A program made the position numbers and the translations under genes. A stretch of DNA of 64,000 nucleotides, taken from positions 13,533,501 through 13,597,500 of the forward strand of contig OW285192.1 of assembly GCA_935421135.1 (NCBI GenBank), read 5' to 3'. The notes under the pieces were generated by a model. That model was not told the DNA's origin. It was given only the letters and a program-made list of their open reading frames with translations, and made no database searches. Positions 32,880 to 46,185 of this stretch are shown in pieces. The first letter of the stretch is position 1; each line of letters begins with the position of its first letter. This stretch comes from Bugulina stolonifera. Taxonomy: Eukaryota > Bryozoa > Gymnolaemata > Cheilostomatida > Bugulidae.

Positions 32880-33071
32880 GCCGCGACGGGTCGTTGGGGC
32901 GGGAGGGCGGGGGAGGGGCGGGGGATGGGCGGGGGGAGGGCGGTGTGGGGCCACGGCTGGACTCGCAAACGAGAACCGCCGCGAGGCGGAGGGCGAGGCG
33001 GAGGGGAGGGGTGGGGAGGGGTGGGGAGGGGTGGGGAGGGGAGGGGAGGGGTGGGGAGGGGTGGGGAGGGG
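32880..33071. repeat. G-rich subterminal tract (GGGGTGGGGAGG repeats)
   Basis: The + strand is a nearly uninterrupted series of G-runs of four or more, with a GGGGTGGGGA core repeated from 33000 to 33070, directly inside the right TIR. The left end has no equivalent. Multiple G-quadruplexes are possible. Open frames here are artefacts. Confidence 0.85.
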
Positions 33072-33408
33072 CGGGGACGGGTGGAGGGAGGACGGGTGGG
33101 GTTCGCGGGGCGGGGGGGGCGCGCGCGTACGCGCGCCCCCTCGCCCGAGCCGTGGGACGGGGCGAGGGCGGGGCGCGGGGTTTGATCTTTAGACTGGGTT
33201 CCGCGGAACAGCCGATGAGGTTTTTGAAACCCCACCCGCGATGGGGGAAGTAGGGTCTAGGGCTTTGCACATAGAGTGAGGTTTAGGGGAGAGGAGGGGG
33301 CGAGAGGACGGGTGGGGTGGTCGTCCGCCCGGGGAGTTTTTGGATCTAGGGCTAATACGACGCGGAAATGGCCGGGTGTCTGTGTAGATCTGCACTGACT
33401 ATACTACT
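33072..33408. repeat. Right terminal inverted repeat (337 bp)
   Basis: Inverse of 24696-25020 with an extra 11 bases in the GC-rich part and the same GCGCGTACGCGC palindrome. It ends CTGCACTGACTATACTACT. Confidence 0.95.
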
Positions 33409-33576
33409 AACAACCATAACAGCAAAGCAACCAAGCAGCAGCCTACTTACGTTATAATAGTGTATGGCAGCCTACTCTGCTATGGATTAATAAAACATGC
33501 AGGTCGTACAGCAATGAATAAAACTGAGGATAATACAAGCGTAATATAACATACAAGCTGGACTGCGCTGTAATAC

Positions 33577-34239
33577 TGTAATGGTTTCTGTGATTTGGTG
33601 CGGTCGTCCTTGGACGACTATTGACCCAGAAATGAAGTGCCTATGAGTGGTAATAGGACTTCGCATTACATGAAAGATCGAGCGGTCTCAGTAGCCCAAA
33701 TACTACCAAAGACGACCCATCTGATCTCAAGTCCGGCCTTCAGACTACACAGTGAAAGAGAGTAGTTCGACCTAGTAGGCGGTTCGCTAAGCGAATGACC
33801 TAGTAAAAGGAAGAGAAAGTCTCTGTATCAAGTATAGATGTGTCTTTATTGAAAGCCAAGTGAAGACTGAGACAATGAACAGTGAAACAGTGCCCTTTAT
33901 ATAGTATAAGGACTTCCGGCCGACGTGATGTCGGGAAAAGACGACGTGTGGTCGTCCGGAAGTTGCGCAACAAGATGGCCGCCGGAAGCCCGACGGCCGA
34001 CCCAAAATAGGTCGGGTTCTACAAAAGTTGCTTATAATGGTCCAATTCATGTACAAAATGAATATCAATGGATTCTGAGAGGTCGGGCCTCTGTACATGG
34101 GTATAAAAGGCATTAAAAGACTTAGATATAATCGTATAATCATATACAACAATATAGGAGTAAAGTACAAGCAGATATATACATGTATGCACACAATAAT
34201 GAGTGTCAGATGTAAGATACGACTTGGCGTACCATCACA
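33577..34239 (-). mobile_element. Solo LTR (same family as 1417-6326)
   Basis: Full-length inverse copy of the LTR: on the - strand it begins TGTGATGG (34239) and ends CCATTACA (33577). It has TATA-like and AATAAA signals at matching positions and more substitutions than the paired LTRs at left. It is flanked by ATAC on both sides (33573-33576 and 34240-34243), a 4-bp target duplication matching the length seen for the full element. The internal region was probably lost by LTR-LTR recombination. Confidence 0.93.
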
Positions 34240-34838
34240 ATACTAGGCCTACCTATGATAATACAAATACTGTAGTAAATAGCAACACAGTAGAATTATA
34301 TGTTATAAATTTCTAAACAGAGTGGTGGATTGCACATTTTTTTGTAGCTACCATGGTGACCAATAGCTAGCCAGTGCAATTAAAGACATATACATTAATA
34401 GTAATTTAGTTGCCAGCCTTTATAAGCTGTATATGCATATTCCATATGGTATGCATACATGTGGTAATTGTGGTAAACTACTTGTATAATTAATTACCAC
34501 TTGTAGAAACCATTGGGGTCATATTCTTTATCCAGTAAGAAACTGGAGCTAACCTATGAAACCGTTTTGTATGGTTTTGTATGTGTAGATCCATAACAAC
34601 ATTACAACTATTATTCCATCTGACACATGCGCGACACTCTACTATCAAAGGAGTTGTTGTCTCCTGGCTTGTACAAAGGAGACAACTCCGTTATTAACGA
34701 TGAGCAATTAGTTAGCAATAAAGAAACTACTACTACGGCGCACCCTCATACCCACCCGATCACTACAATTTATCAAATCAAGTGATCAGTGTGTTTGGTA
34801 AGTGGCTTCTTAGTCTATAATTTAGGCTATATTTCAAG
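34240..34838. other. Upstream region of MCCC1 with a hairpin
   Basis: Noncoding. A stem formed by GGAGTTGTTGTCTCC (34650-34664) and GGAGACAACTCC (34678-34689) lies about 150 bp upstream of the MCCC1 start. It is probably a small repeat. No TATA box stands out. Confidence 0.45.
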
Positions 34839-37800
34839 ATGTCAGCGTCCATGAAACAGTTATTTGCAAAACCCAATGTACTCAAAAGATTTTTAATTCC
34901 TTCCACACACAGGTATGCGGTAATAGTAAGAGAAAAGTTTGACCATTATTATACCGTAAAATTATTTTTAATTTTTGTAGCATACTTTTCGACTACTAGG
35001 TTGTCGCAAAGTGGCACTTAAAAGTTAAACCCAAAAGCGAAAATTTATTATTATTATTAAATTAAAAATAATATTTAGATATTTTATTTTTAAGTAATTG
35101 TTATTGGTACTTACTTTTACTACTAGACCAAAACGAATACTTAGACTATGAGTCTATCTTCTGTGTTTTTCGCTCGAGCCGGTTCCCCAGTCTGCTCTTC
35201 CCCAAAATTCTCTATTCTAATTCTGGGCATCTCTCTTTAGGCTGTAATATTACCCTCCAAGTCCATATTGATATTGATATTTCTTATTACATGACTTGTA
35301 CCATCTAACATCATCATTCTCATGTAATTTATATTATATTATAATTTCAATAGAAACATTATTATTGTTATTATTATGGGCCTATAGTATAATTCAAATT
35401 AAATATAATTCAATTTATAATATAGACTAAACGGTATAGGCCCAAAAGATGCATTTGATTTTAGAAATAAGTAGAACTATAGTAAAGTATTAAATTGAAA
35501 TATCATTTGGTAAGCCTTGCTGGCAGCACATCCACACTCCCTTGAGAATGTGTAATAGAATGTGTATATGATCACGTCAGTGTATTCTAGAGTGTTAGTG
35601 GGTAATCTAGGGTTTACAGTTCTAGCCATGCAGTGAATTTGGGTTTGCTTGGAATTTTTCTTCATCACTAGAAGAACAGATAATAAAATATGGTGTGTCA
35701 TCAAATAATCCAGCAAAGGAGAAGGAGTTGACAGAGTTTTCGTTTATTTATACTTAGAAACAGAAAGTTAGCGAAGCAAGAACACCAGTAGTTCTGTGAA
35801 GGCAAAAGTCATGTAGGGTTGTTAAGTTATGCTTTCAATGCCCTTATCAAAAACTTTGGCTAAATCCAAATGGCAGAACTGCCACATTGAACTAAAATTC
35901 AATGTTTTAAAATTCAGGTGTTTTTGTATAGGCCTAAAGCATAAAACTAAATATCAAAACAATTGTCTTACTGCCATAGACTGAGATCCATTTAATTTGG
36001 ATTTTGTTACTTTTCTTGTAGGAATGTGTACGCTGCTCAACATTATGCCACACAGATTAATTTCAACCAAGATATACCTAGTAAGTTATAGATGCACTCT
36101 AGTAAGTGTTAGATGCTATCAAGTATGATTGTATTAGAGGCGATCTAGTGAGTGTTAGATAAGAGCACCATGAAGCAGAACATAAAATAGATCTACTTAC
36201 TGCTTTGTGTAACAGTATGTTTATATTAACAGAGCGGCCGATCAAACGGCTCCTCATAGCGAACAGAGGAGAGATCGCAGTTCGTGTGATGAGAACAGCT
36301 AAAGAGCTCGGTATAGAAACAGTTGCAGTATACAGTGAGGCAGATGCGGACTCCTTGCACGTTTCTGTGGTAACGTACATATACTTTCCGTTTGTTACGG
36401 GAAAATTAGCAGACTGTTGTAGCTTGCTGCACTATCTTTGTTCTATATACAAGTAATGTATGCGTCTCCTTTCGTTCAACAGGCTGATAAATCCTACTGT
36501 ATTGGTCCAGCTGACTCACAGAAAAGTTACCTCAACAAAGATAAGATCTTGCAAGTATGTAAAGAGTCTGGATCTCAAGCTATACATCCAGGTTATGGTT
36601 TCTTGTCGGAAAATACTGAGTTTGCCGAATTATGCCAGCAGCAGGATATCACATTTATAGGTGAGTAGGCCTAAATGGGAATGCCTATCAGTGAAAATAT
36701 GATTCTGTGCAAGCTGTGATAAACTATGCCAACCAGACAGGCCTACATGTATTATATTCGGCTTGCCTGGTGCCTTAGATCTCATGTAGGAACACCCGAA
36801 TCGTCAACATGCTGTTGGTCTTGGCTGATAGAAGATTTTTGTTCCTCTAAATTTATTGTTTTAGTTTTCTATATTTGATTTGATATGTATGTATGCTTGT
36901 AAATGGAGCGGTGGCATTTCATGAGGACTGGACGTTATATGACTAGTAATACAACGGTATGGTAGTGGCAGTCGATATAATGGAAAGCCAGCGCAAATAT
37001 ATATTTCCATGGTTGAAGATTTCTTCGGTTATTTCAGGCCCTCCTTCAACTGCTATTAGAGACATGGGTATAAAGAGTACATCTAAATACATCATGTCAG
37101 CTGCCAACGTACCAATCATAGAAGGGTACCATGGGGACGATCAGTCTGATGCCAGATTAGCGGAGGAAGCAAAGAAGATTGGATTTCCTGTGATGATTAA
37201 AGCTGTGCGAGGAGGTGGTGGAAAGGTACGGAATGTTCCATCAAACATATAGCCTACTCGAATATTATATTTCATAGCTGTAGATATAAACACTATAATC
37301 GAAACCATGCTTATGTATTATTATTGTGATACTCAGGATCTAGTTGTTGGTCTCTTCCTGTTACAGGGGATGAGAATAGCGATGACAGAAGATGAATTCC
37401 TCTCTCAGTTGTCATCTGCTAAGAACGAAGCAATGAAGTCATTCGGTGATGAAGTCATGTTGGTAGAGAAGTTTGTGGTGAACCCTCGTCATGTGGAGGT
37501 TCGAAATACTTTGTTGTGTTGGTTACTGTGTACAATTCATGCAGCTATAACTTGTTGTGTACAGACTATGCAGTTGTCACTTGCTGTGTACAATCCATGC
37601 AGCTATAACTCGCTGACTTTCACCAAATCTTCAGTGAATAGAATAGGTAAAATCCCACCCAACCTTTGGAATCTTGTGATTGAGCTGGATTTGTGCTCAA
37701 TCACAAGAATAGCTCAATTCCAGCTATTCTTCTAGATTGTTTCGGTGGAAGTCTAATGGTTTTCATTACACAGGTGCAAGTGTTTGGAGATCAGCATGGT

Positions 37801-40800
37801 AACTATGTTTACCTGTTTGAGAGAGATTGTAGTGTACAGAGAAGGCACCAGAAAATCATAGAAGAGGCCCCTGCACCTCATCTCACTCATGAAGTAAGGC
37901 AGAAACTTGGAGAGGCAGCGGTGAGAGCAGCTCGTGCTGTCAATTATGTAGGCGCAGGTTAGTGTATGAGATACTGTGATATAACAGTTAATAAATGGTT
38001 CTTATTCTATTCGAACAACTCCTAAAATAATATGCCATATAAGAATCATTTTTATGTAATCAACAGACTGTAGGAAAGAATTTTTAACTAATCATCTTAT
38101 TCAATGAGCATAATAACTAGACAAAATAACTCGTGTGTGGAAATAGTTGGAAATAGTCGTCCTATCTTTTAGCCCATTAGTGTCATGTAATTAGTCAATT
38201 GGCCAGTCATTAGCAGCTAACTTAATTGCTGTTGTGAGACCAAATAATAACCTGGATGCATGGTCGGCTAAATAGTACATGTATTTATGAAAAGAGCGAT
38301 AGGTTGCAGTGTTAATAAGAGCTTCATATCAGGCAAATCAACATACTAAAACTAAAACCAAACATACATTGTACAAAATTTCCACTGCAAATACATGTGC
38401 ATATATGTATATATAAGATACTAACTGCAAGAGTATCAACACTTCACGTGGGCTTCTGGGTTATCAGAATTAGATTTAGTCAGATCTAAGCTAGGTTCCA
38501 TTGTAGCTGTGTTATTCTTAATATACACATCTACAACATGGAATCGAACTGAGCTCCAACGGCTAGTTGTTTTACACCTGGAGTTATTGCTAAGCAGTGT
38601 TTTCATTTGACTCCGTAACACACCTTATTAAAGCTATAGGCCTACTTTGCACACACTGGTGCAGTCCACTCTACTGACTAGAAGGTTGTCACAGAAACAT
38701 CTAGATTTAGATATCCCATGTTCACATAGCCAACCATTGAAAGTAAAGACCATTAACCCTGATTCTTGTGCATATGGATTTCTTCGAATTTGGCAATGAT
38801 GCTAATGTGTTATATTCACCATACACACAACCATTAGTGCCAATTCCAGTACCACCAATATTAGTCGCTACATATCAGAGCAGTTCTACGGGCAGCGAAT
38901 GCTCTGGGGTTCAATAGTCAATCACAGAAGAGCAGGGGTTATTTCCTGGTGGCCAAATGTTTTCTCCAAGTTTGGCAATGGTGTAGGTATATAATACTTG
39001 TTATATACACTGCCACTAGTGCCAAACCTGGCCCAAACAATGAACTATCATACAAATTTATCAAAATAATCCATACCAACCTCAGTGGTGCAAGGCTATA
39101 GAGTTCTATGGCTCAGTGTTTTTGTATCGTTCAATCTGTTGTTAATAAGAGTAAAGCTGCTAGTGGAGTCCTGAGATATAAATACAATAGCTGAGAACCT
39201 GAATGCAATTGGTCCGAAAGTTCCAGAGTTGTGTTCTCATGCCCTCTCTAGAAATAGCTGGTCAAGCTGTGTTCTCCAAGTTGGGCAACAGTACAAGTAT
39301 GTCATTTCTGTTACACATACGGAGACTATTGCCTAACTTAGCCCAAACAATGCAATGGAATAGTAAAATTCCTTGAGAACACCTAGATATCCCATGTTCA
39401 CATAGACAGCCATTGAAGGTAAAGGCCATTAACCCTGATTCTTGTGCATATTGATTTCTCTGAGTTTGGCAATGATGCTAATGTGTTACATTCACCAAAC
39501 ACACGAGCATTAATGCCAATTCCAGTACCACCAATGTAGTTTTTGCATATCAGGACAGTTCTATCTCCCTCCATGAGAGTTCTACAGGCTGGGAATAATC
39601 TGGTGTCCAATGGTCAATCACAGAAAACCAGTGGTTATTACCTGGTGGAAATATTTGTATGTTCTTCTTGTACTCCATGTTGATCTCAAAAATGGGAAGC
39701 TATTTAAACTTTTTAAATACTTACTGCAGTGTTTATAAATGGATGGAAAGCTGTAGAACTCTTCTTATCCTTTATCCTTCAGACTTTCAGCTGCTCTTTT
39801 GACTATCTGTGGTCTTAGGAGTAGAACCTTAAACTGGTTTCTGTCTCTGGAGAGATTTCTTTTATACCTTCTCCTATGGCTGACAACTGAATTATGGGAT
39901 ACGGAGGCATTTGGTTAATCCCTTAATGGGAGATAATTATAGCCTGTCACTTCTATTTGGCACAACTACTTGGGTTCAAGTTATTAAACTGCCCTCTGTT
40001 ATAAAGCTGTATTTTAATCCAACACTAAGTTGGGCCAATTTCAGTATGTACTTTCTGAAAAATTTTCTCTCTCTCTCTTTCTTCAAGTTGGCTTTTGTTG
40101 AAACCTTGTTTTACCAATTATCTGCTATACTTATATCTTTGTGACACTTGCAGTCAGATTTGGGATAACAAGTGTATAATAGTTAATAGACAAAGCTGCT
40201 ATCAGACTAAGGAATTTGACACTTATGACAATGTTGTATTTGTTACTCTTTCTACATAATCTATGTTCCCTAACACCACATCAAATTATGCCCATTCCCA
40301 TGCCCAAATTATGCGTATTATGTGTAAAAATAAATTATGCCCATGGTCAATGACCTTTATCAGCTTGAACTTGTTTTACCAATATATGTATAATACACAA
40401 AATAGAATTCAATAAAATTTGCAAAATAATTTTTGTTGAAGTCATTCTAATGTCATAGGGCGCTTGAAACATTTCACTGTATTGGTATATAAACTGGACA
40501 TCTGTCTGCAGCTATTTTACTGATGGTATATCCTTCATGTAAGACACCCAGCGAAAATATACCTCTACTGGTGCTATAATTGCAGTACAATATCCATTCA
40601 ATATTCACATATGTAAATAGTAAGCTAGCATGGCAATGGGATGATTTCAGAGAAACATTGCAACATAATATACATGTAGCACATGTAATTTCTTGATTGT
40701 GTATCTGTGACATAGAATGCTTGCCATATGAGGGGTACATGGTACTATGTTGGGTATGAAATAGAGAAAACCTTCAATGAAATATTTCATTTTATCATTT

Positions 40801-43800
40801 TGTTCTAAGCTATAGCTATAGCTATAGCACATGTCATTTTTTGATTGTGTATCTGTGACATAGAATGCTTGCCATATGAGGGGTACATGGTACTATGTTG
40901 GGTATGAAATAGAGAAAACCTTCAATGAAATATTTCATTTTATCATTTTGTTCTAAGCAATCGGGATTTTTATCAATGCTTATCTCACTAAGGCAAGTCG
41001 TTGCTACAATCTTGAATCTTTTTCCTGTGAAATGTGTGGACTTACAGATGCAATGCATCAGTTATTCTCTATAATAATCTATAAGCTATAATAATCTTTA
41101 GGCTGATTCTTGCTGGACAAAAACTGGAACAACCAGTTAGAATTTGAATACTTGCTACAATCTAGTTTATCATCATATTCTTTCTAAAATGAAACTATAA
41201 TGTTGAGCCAGTATCATCTCAATGTATTTCAGGTCTACTGGTACTTATACTGGGTTCAGCAATGTGTCACAACTCTAAAAAGAGCTGGTTTATATCTTGT
41301 AAATGGGCAGCTGAACTTTGAACTGTCTGCTCTGTGATGTCATCAATAATAACTCTCGGTGTGTGACATCATAGAGTGAACACTTTGAACATTATGTGAC
41401 CATTAGAGACTGAAATTTGTTGCATGCTTGTGTTAGACTAAGTTCCTATGTTGATACCATGTATGTTTCAGGGACGGTGGAGTTTGTGATGGACTCTGAA
41501 CAAAACTTCTATTTCATGGAGATGAACACCAGACTCCAGGTGGAGCACCCTGTGTCCGAAATGATTACAGATACTGGTATGTAGAAATAGCAATACTGAA
41601 ATGTGAATTGTTGTAAACTGGTGGTGCTAAAATTTTTAAATACATTTGGCTATCTACATTTTGTTCTACAAGCTATGGTAGAGTCATGCCTTGGTTATAC
41701 CATGTATCTATACTGTTATAGACCTGCATATATAATATACTTACATGTGGGTCTACACTGTTATTAGCTGATATCAACTGACAATTAGCTCAATATAGGA
41801 GGGATGTTACCAAGTCTCTGTGTTCTGTCTATTAAAGTTATGCTAAGGTCTGTACTAATTCTCTCTGGCATGTTCACCTATTCAAGGATTTACTGGTAAT
41901 TATCAGCTGTCAGCTTTGTGCTCTTGTCTGTGGCACCTATAAGCAAGTACTCTCTTTCATTAACAGGTGCTTTGTTCCAGCCAGATTATGAAATATATCT
42001 TCTCATACATGTTAAGGAGATACTAATTGGTGTACTATCATTACACTTTAACTACAGGTTATTACAATAGCAAGCTGGACAATTAAATCCAAAATGGTGC
42101 AAATGGTGATGCAGACATATTTTAATAGTTTAAAATATTTAGAGATCTTCTTGTATATAGTTATCTTTCTACAGACTTGGTGGAATGGCAACTGCGGGTG
42201 GCTGCTGGTGAGCCCCTACCCCTCTCACAAGATGATCTCGAGATATCTGGCCATTCGTTTGAGGCTAGGGTATATGCAGAGGACCCAGACAATGCTTTCA
42301 TGCCTGGTGCTGGTCACCTGAGACATGTCCTACCTCCTGAGGATGAGTCGTACATCAGGGTGGAGACGGGTATTAGACAGGTAACACTGCCCCCTGGTGG
42401 GGAAAGCTACCTCCTCTCTGTATGGATCCCAATTCTGAAGCTGATATTATTATTTATTTATTTAATTTACCTTGTGCTATGGTAATATCTACGATGTAGG
42501 TCTGCAATAATACACATTACAAATGATTTCATGATTAATTACATGTTTATTATACCTGTATACATCATGAAGTTTTCATGTCCTGGTCCAACATCTACAT
42601 GTAAGCTGATAGAGATATTAGTGGACGTTAGTCAGGTGTTCAATAATAATTTTCGCCATAACTTTGGGAGTTATCTTATTTTTGTGCTATCATGCATTAT
42701 TACAGGGAGATGAAGTATCTGTACACTATGATCCTATGATAGCTAAGCTTGTTGTTTGGGGGGAAGACAGACCCACCGCTCTAGCAAGACTCATAGCTGC
42801 ACTCAGGAAATACCAGGTATATACCCCTCATAGCTGTCTGGTCTGGTCTGATTTTTAGTTATGAAATAGAGTTATGGTTCAGTATTTGCACCAGAATGTA
42901 TAGTAGCAGCTGAGGCAACCTTTAGTCAGATTTGACCTTCTTTAGATAGATGCCTAATAAATGGATGATTACTTTATATGGTGTATATATTTATCATGTA
43001 TATATATAGTAAACAAGCTCACAGAAAATTGTGTTAGCTGAAAATATAGTATTTATTTTATTACTTAAATTCACTTGATATGATATTACTTATTACTAGT
43101 TATTCACTCCCATTGGATCTAATAATAGTAGATTATATATTGTAGTTTGAATATTTCACTTGTGTATAAATTATCTGTGTGTATGTGTATTATAGAGCAC
43201 TTCATACATAATGTTATACATGTAACATGCATGGTAAAAGTCTGTAAATAACTATAGTACAGTTTAGAATTATGTTCACTTGTAGTTAAGAGGAAATAAC
43301 TCTTAATATAATTATGCTCTCTCATTTCAGTTATCACTGTATGTTATGATATATGGTATGGATGTATGGTAATATTGCAGTGTGATATAATTGTCTATAT
43401 ATAATTGTCTATATATAATTGTCTATATATAACTCTTAATATAATTATGCTCTCTCATTTCAGTTATCACTGTATGTTATGATATATGGTATGGATGTAT
43501 GGTAATATTGCAGTGTAACATAATATTGTCTATATATGTTATATAGTAGCAATATTTATACTATGAAGAGCTTTGTGAGGTGTATGGAAGTGTGAGCAGC
43601 CATTAATTATACAATATAATATGTGCATTTACTTGTATTTCTATTATCATCTGTAGATAGTTGGACTGAGTACAAACATTAACTTTATGTTGAGTCTAGC
43701 CAAGCACCCAGAGTTCCAGCTCGGCAATGTTCATACAGAGTTCATAGCTCAGCACTATGACTCACTATTTCCACCGAGGTGAGTGCAACTCATCGACAAT

Positions 43801-46185
43801 CCTCACTGTCAGTGAACACACATATGCAGTGCAGTGCAATATTACAGGTCTTCTGTCATATACCGGTTGGAAGGCTTTTAACATATATACTATTTTCTCA
43901 ATGTCATAGGAAACCTCCCTCTCCAATGGATATATAATTTATACACGCAATCATGCCCACATACACCTGAGAAGTATAAACATGCTGTCTACAGCCTACT
44001 AACATTTATACTGTTTATAGGGAGATATCTCACGACCATCTCTGTCTAGCTGTTGTCACAGTGATGTCCAACAGACTAAACAGACGTTCTCACTCCGGTA
44101 CCCACTTCACCTCCCTCAATTCTATGAGACTTAACCATGAGAAAACTGAGACTATAAAGTTTAAGCATAATGATAAAGGTCAGTCAGTCTGTGTACACTC
44201 AGGTAGGATAATAGCTAGCTGATTGTCTGGGTCACTTGAGTACACCTTACCCTTTACTAAAAATGACCTTGACTAAGCCGACATTCTCACCTTCATTAAC
44301 TTTTTTCATAAGTTTGCCTTCATTCCGAAACCTTGTGATTTGTATTTTAGTCAGAGGCTGTCAGTTGGTAATCCTAATCCTAATTAGCTTATAAGGTGAA
44401 ACTACATGTACATGTATTTCTCAAGACTATAACATACATGTACATGTAATACCACTCAGCAAAACAATATTATATTATGGCATATATCACATATGGATAC
44501 GTATAAACCTACCAATACAGTAATTATATTCCATGAAATACAATATGAACCCTATACATGGAGTGTATGACAGCTAGTATTGTAATATGTAGATATGAGT
44601 TGCACCGTCACATCACACTTGGATGGCTCTATCACCATGGAATGTGACGGTAAAAGTTCAAAGTTCAAAGGCGAGGTTATAGCCACAGATTTTGATGAGG
44701 ATAGAACGACAGCTGTGGTTGAGACGGATGGACATGTGGTCAAGTGTGACAGTCTATTTATAGATGATGCTGTTTATTTGTTTACTGAGGTATTGCCCTA
44801 CTTGGTTGTATCATAGTTAGGTATAATAGTGGTATGTAACTGTATCATGGTTAGGTATTATAGCGGTTCACGACTCTTTCATGGTTAGGTGTAGTGGTAC
44901 ATGGTTGTATCATGGTTAGGTATAATAGTGGTATATAACTGTATCATGGTTAGGTATTATAGCGGTGCATGGCTGTAACATGGTTAGGTATTATAGCGGT
45001 ACATGGCTGTGTCATGGTTAGGTATTCTAGCGGTACATGGCTGTGTCATGGTTAGGTATTATAGCGGTACATGGTTGTATCATGGTTAGGCATTATAGTG
45101 GTACATGGCTGTATCATGGTTAGGTATTATAGCGGTACATGGCTGTATCATGGTTAAGTATAGCGGTACATGGTTGTATTATGGTTGTGTTTACCTCTTC
45201 CTAAGCTGGTATTTGACAAAATCACTGTCTATCCGCTGCTTTGTCATTTGCATTAGAATTAGAAGTTACTCTTCAAATAGAATTTTGCAAGTTTAAAATG
45301 ACCAGTTTTGACATGAGTTAGTCTAATATAAATATGCATGTCTAGACACAAACCATTAGAATGAAATATGATATACAATGAATATTATGATAATAGCCTT
45401 ATTGCTTTAGTTTCATACTCAGCATTTTTAGCTTCAGTGTCAAAAAACTGCCTTTACTATTTAAACTATTGGCATCCTCGTAAAATGGACCTGAAGTTAT
45501 CTTCTCTCTATTTTAGGATGGTTTACTGAAATTAGAGGTGCCTCTACCAGCCTATCAGATGTTAGAGTCTGCTGATGAGAAGAAAGCTGATGCAGTGGCA
45601 CCGATGCCTGGCGTCATCGACAAGGTTTTTGTACAGCCAGGGGACTCAGTGGACGAGGGCCAGCAGATGATGGTCATGATTGCTATGAAAATGGAGGTAA
45701 ATTCTTAGGATAACATCTCTAAAACATTCACACATGTGCAATGTGAATTCAGTTACAGATATAATGTTTGAGTGTACTCTTTCCTGTTTCATACTCAATA
45801 ATGTGTTTGTTGATTGGCCAGTGCTATGCTGTAAAACAGTATGCTTGTTTATACATACTGTTCAGTGCGTCTAGAATTGATCTCTAATACTTTAGTTCAT
45901 CTTGTAACCAAACGGTATAAGTGTGAGATGTCAATTAATGTCATTGATTTCTATATGCTTTGAATAGAAGACTATACAGATTTTCGGATTGACGGGTTGA
46001 AACATTGTATAAGGATAAGTTTGTTGAACACGTTAATATAAGTTATATTATGGTTACAGTATGTTATCAGAGCGCCAAGAGCTGGCATTGTGGAGACTGT
46101 ACCATATGACGTGGGTACAACCGTACCTAAAGGTGCATGGTTGGTGCATCTCAAGGAGCAGGAAGGTGTTGAAACAGAGGCCTAA
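34839..46185 (+). CDS. MCCC1: Methylcrotonyl-CoA carboxylase alpha (biotin-containing) subunit, mitochondrial
   Basis: Carboxylates 3-methylcrotonyl-CoA in leucine breakdown, together with the MCCC2 beta subunit. Fifteen exons: 34839-34912, 36022-36080, 36233-36369, 36483-36660, 37038-37225, 37367-37498, 37774-37957, 41472-41576, 42175-42380, 42706-42816, 43657-43778, 44021-44178, 44593-44789, 45517-45696, 46060-46185. All phases agree and give 718 residues, about the vertebrate length. The Lys/Arg-rich, acid-free N-terminus is a likely mitochondrial presequence. Biotin carboxylase starts [15 protein letters not shown] (about 47); the ATP-grasp glycine loop RGGGGK ends near 212; the [10 protein letters not shown] active-site strand is in exon 8. 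The C-terminal biotinyl domain carries AMKM with the biotin-accepting Lys at about 675. AATAAA at about 46956 may be the polyadenylation site. Confidence 0.96.
37958..41471. repeat. MCCC1 intron 7 with internal duplications
   Basis: A segment of about 250 bp near 38700-38950 (starting AGATATCCCATGTTCACATA) recurs at about 39386-39645, offset roughly 688 bp. A segment of about 132 bp at 40678-40811 is duplicated at about 40827-40958. A related TTTGGCA…TGCCAAA foldback occurs at about 38968-39040. No coding frame is supported. Confidence 0.8.
43300..43516. repeat. Tandem duplication in MCCC1 intron 10
   Basis: About 85 bases from AACTCTTAATATAATTATGC to ATATTGCAGTG occur at 43298-43382 and again at 43430-43514, separated by three copies of ATAATTGTCTATAT. 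Each copy contains an acceptor-like CTCTCATTTCAG. Confidence 0.8.
44812..45190. repeat. Minisatellite in MCCC1 intron 13
   Basis: Around ten imperfect units of about 34-36 bp (core CATGGTTAGGTATTATAGCG) follow the exon 13 donor directly. The first unit shares the GGTTGTATCAT word just after the splice site. Confidence 0.85.

Larger units (their letters stand above)
24696..33408. mobile_element. TIR-bounded element encoding its own B-family DNA polymerase (Polinton/adintovirus-like)
   Basis: The ends AGTAGTATAGTCAGTGCAG (24696) and its inverse (to 33408) bound 8,713 bp. AGT…ACT termini are characteristic of Polinton/Maverick elements. Inside are two divergently transcribed spliced genes: a charged, internally duplicated protein (-) and a complete protein-primed-type PolB (+). 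They are separated by a head-to-head repeat array. The GC content is far above that of the host. Integrase (DDE), packaging ATPase (Walker A), cysteine protease and jelly-roll capsid genes expected of full Polintons are not seen. No convincing 6-bp target duplication is present; only AAC abuts both ends. TIR similarity and intact frames point to a recent arrival. It could be a minimal self-replicating element, a non-autonomous derivative, or an integrated virus-like genome. Confidence 0.85.

Noticed and set aside
32721..33395. Proline/arginine- or glycine-rich open frames in the right TIR and G-rich tract
   Set aside because: Low-complexity products of extreme GC composition; mirrored in the left TIR at 24709-25025.
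24690..33414. 6-bp target-site duplication of the PolB element
   Set aside because: Left flank GCTAAC and right flank AACAAC agree at only three aligned positions; AAC next to both ends is too short to rely on.
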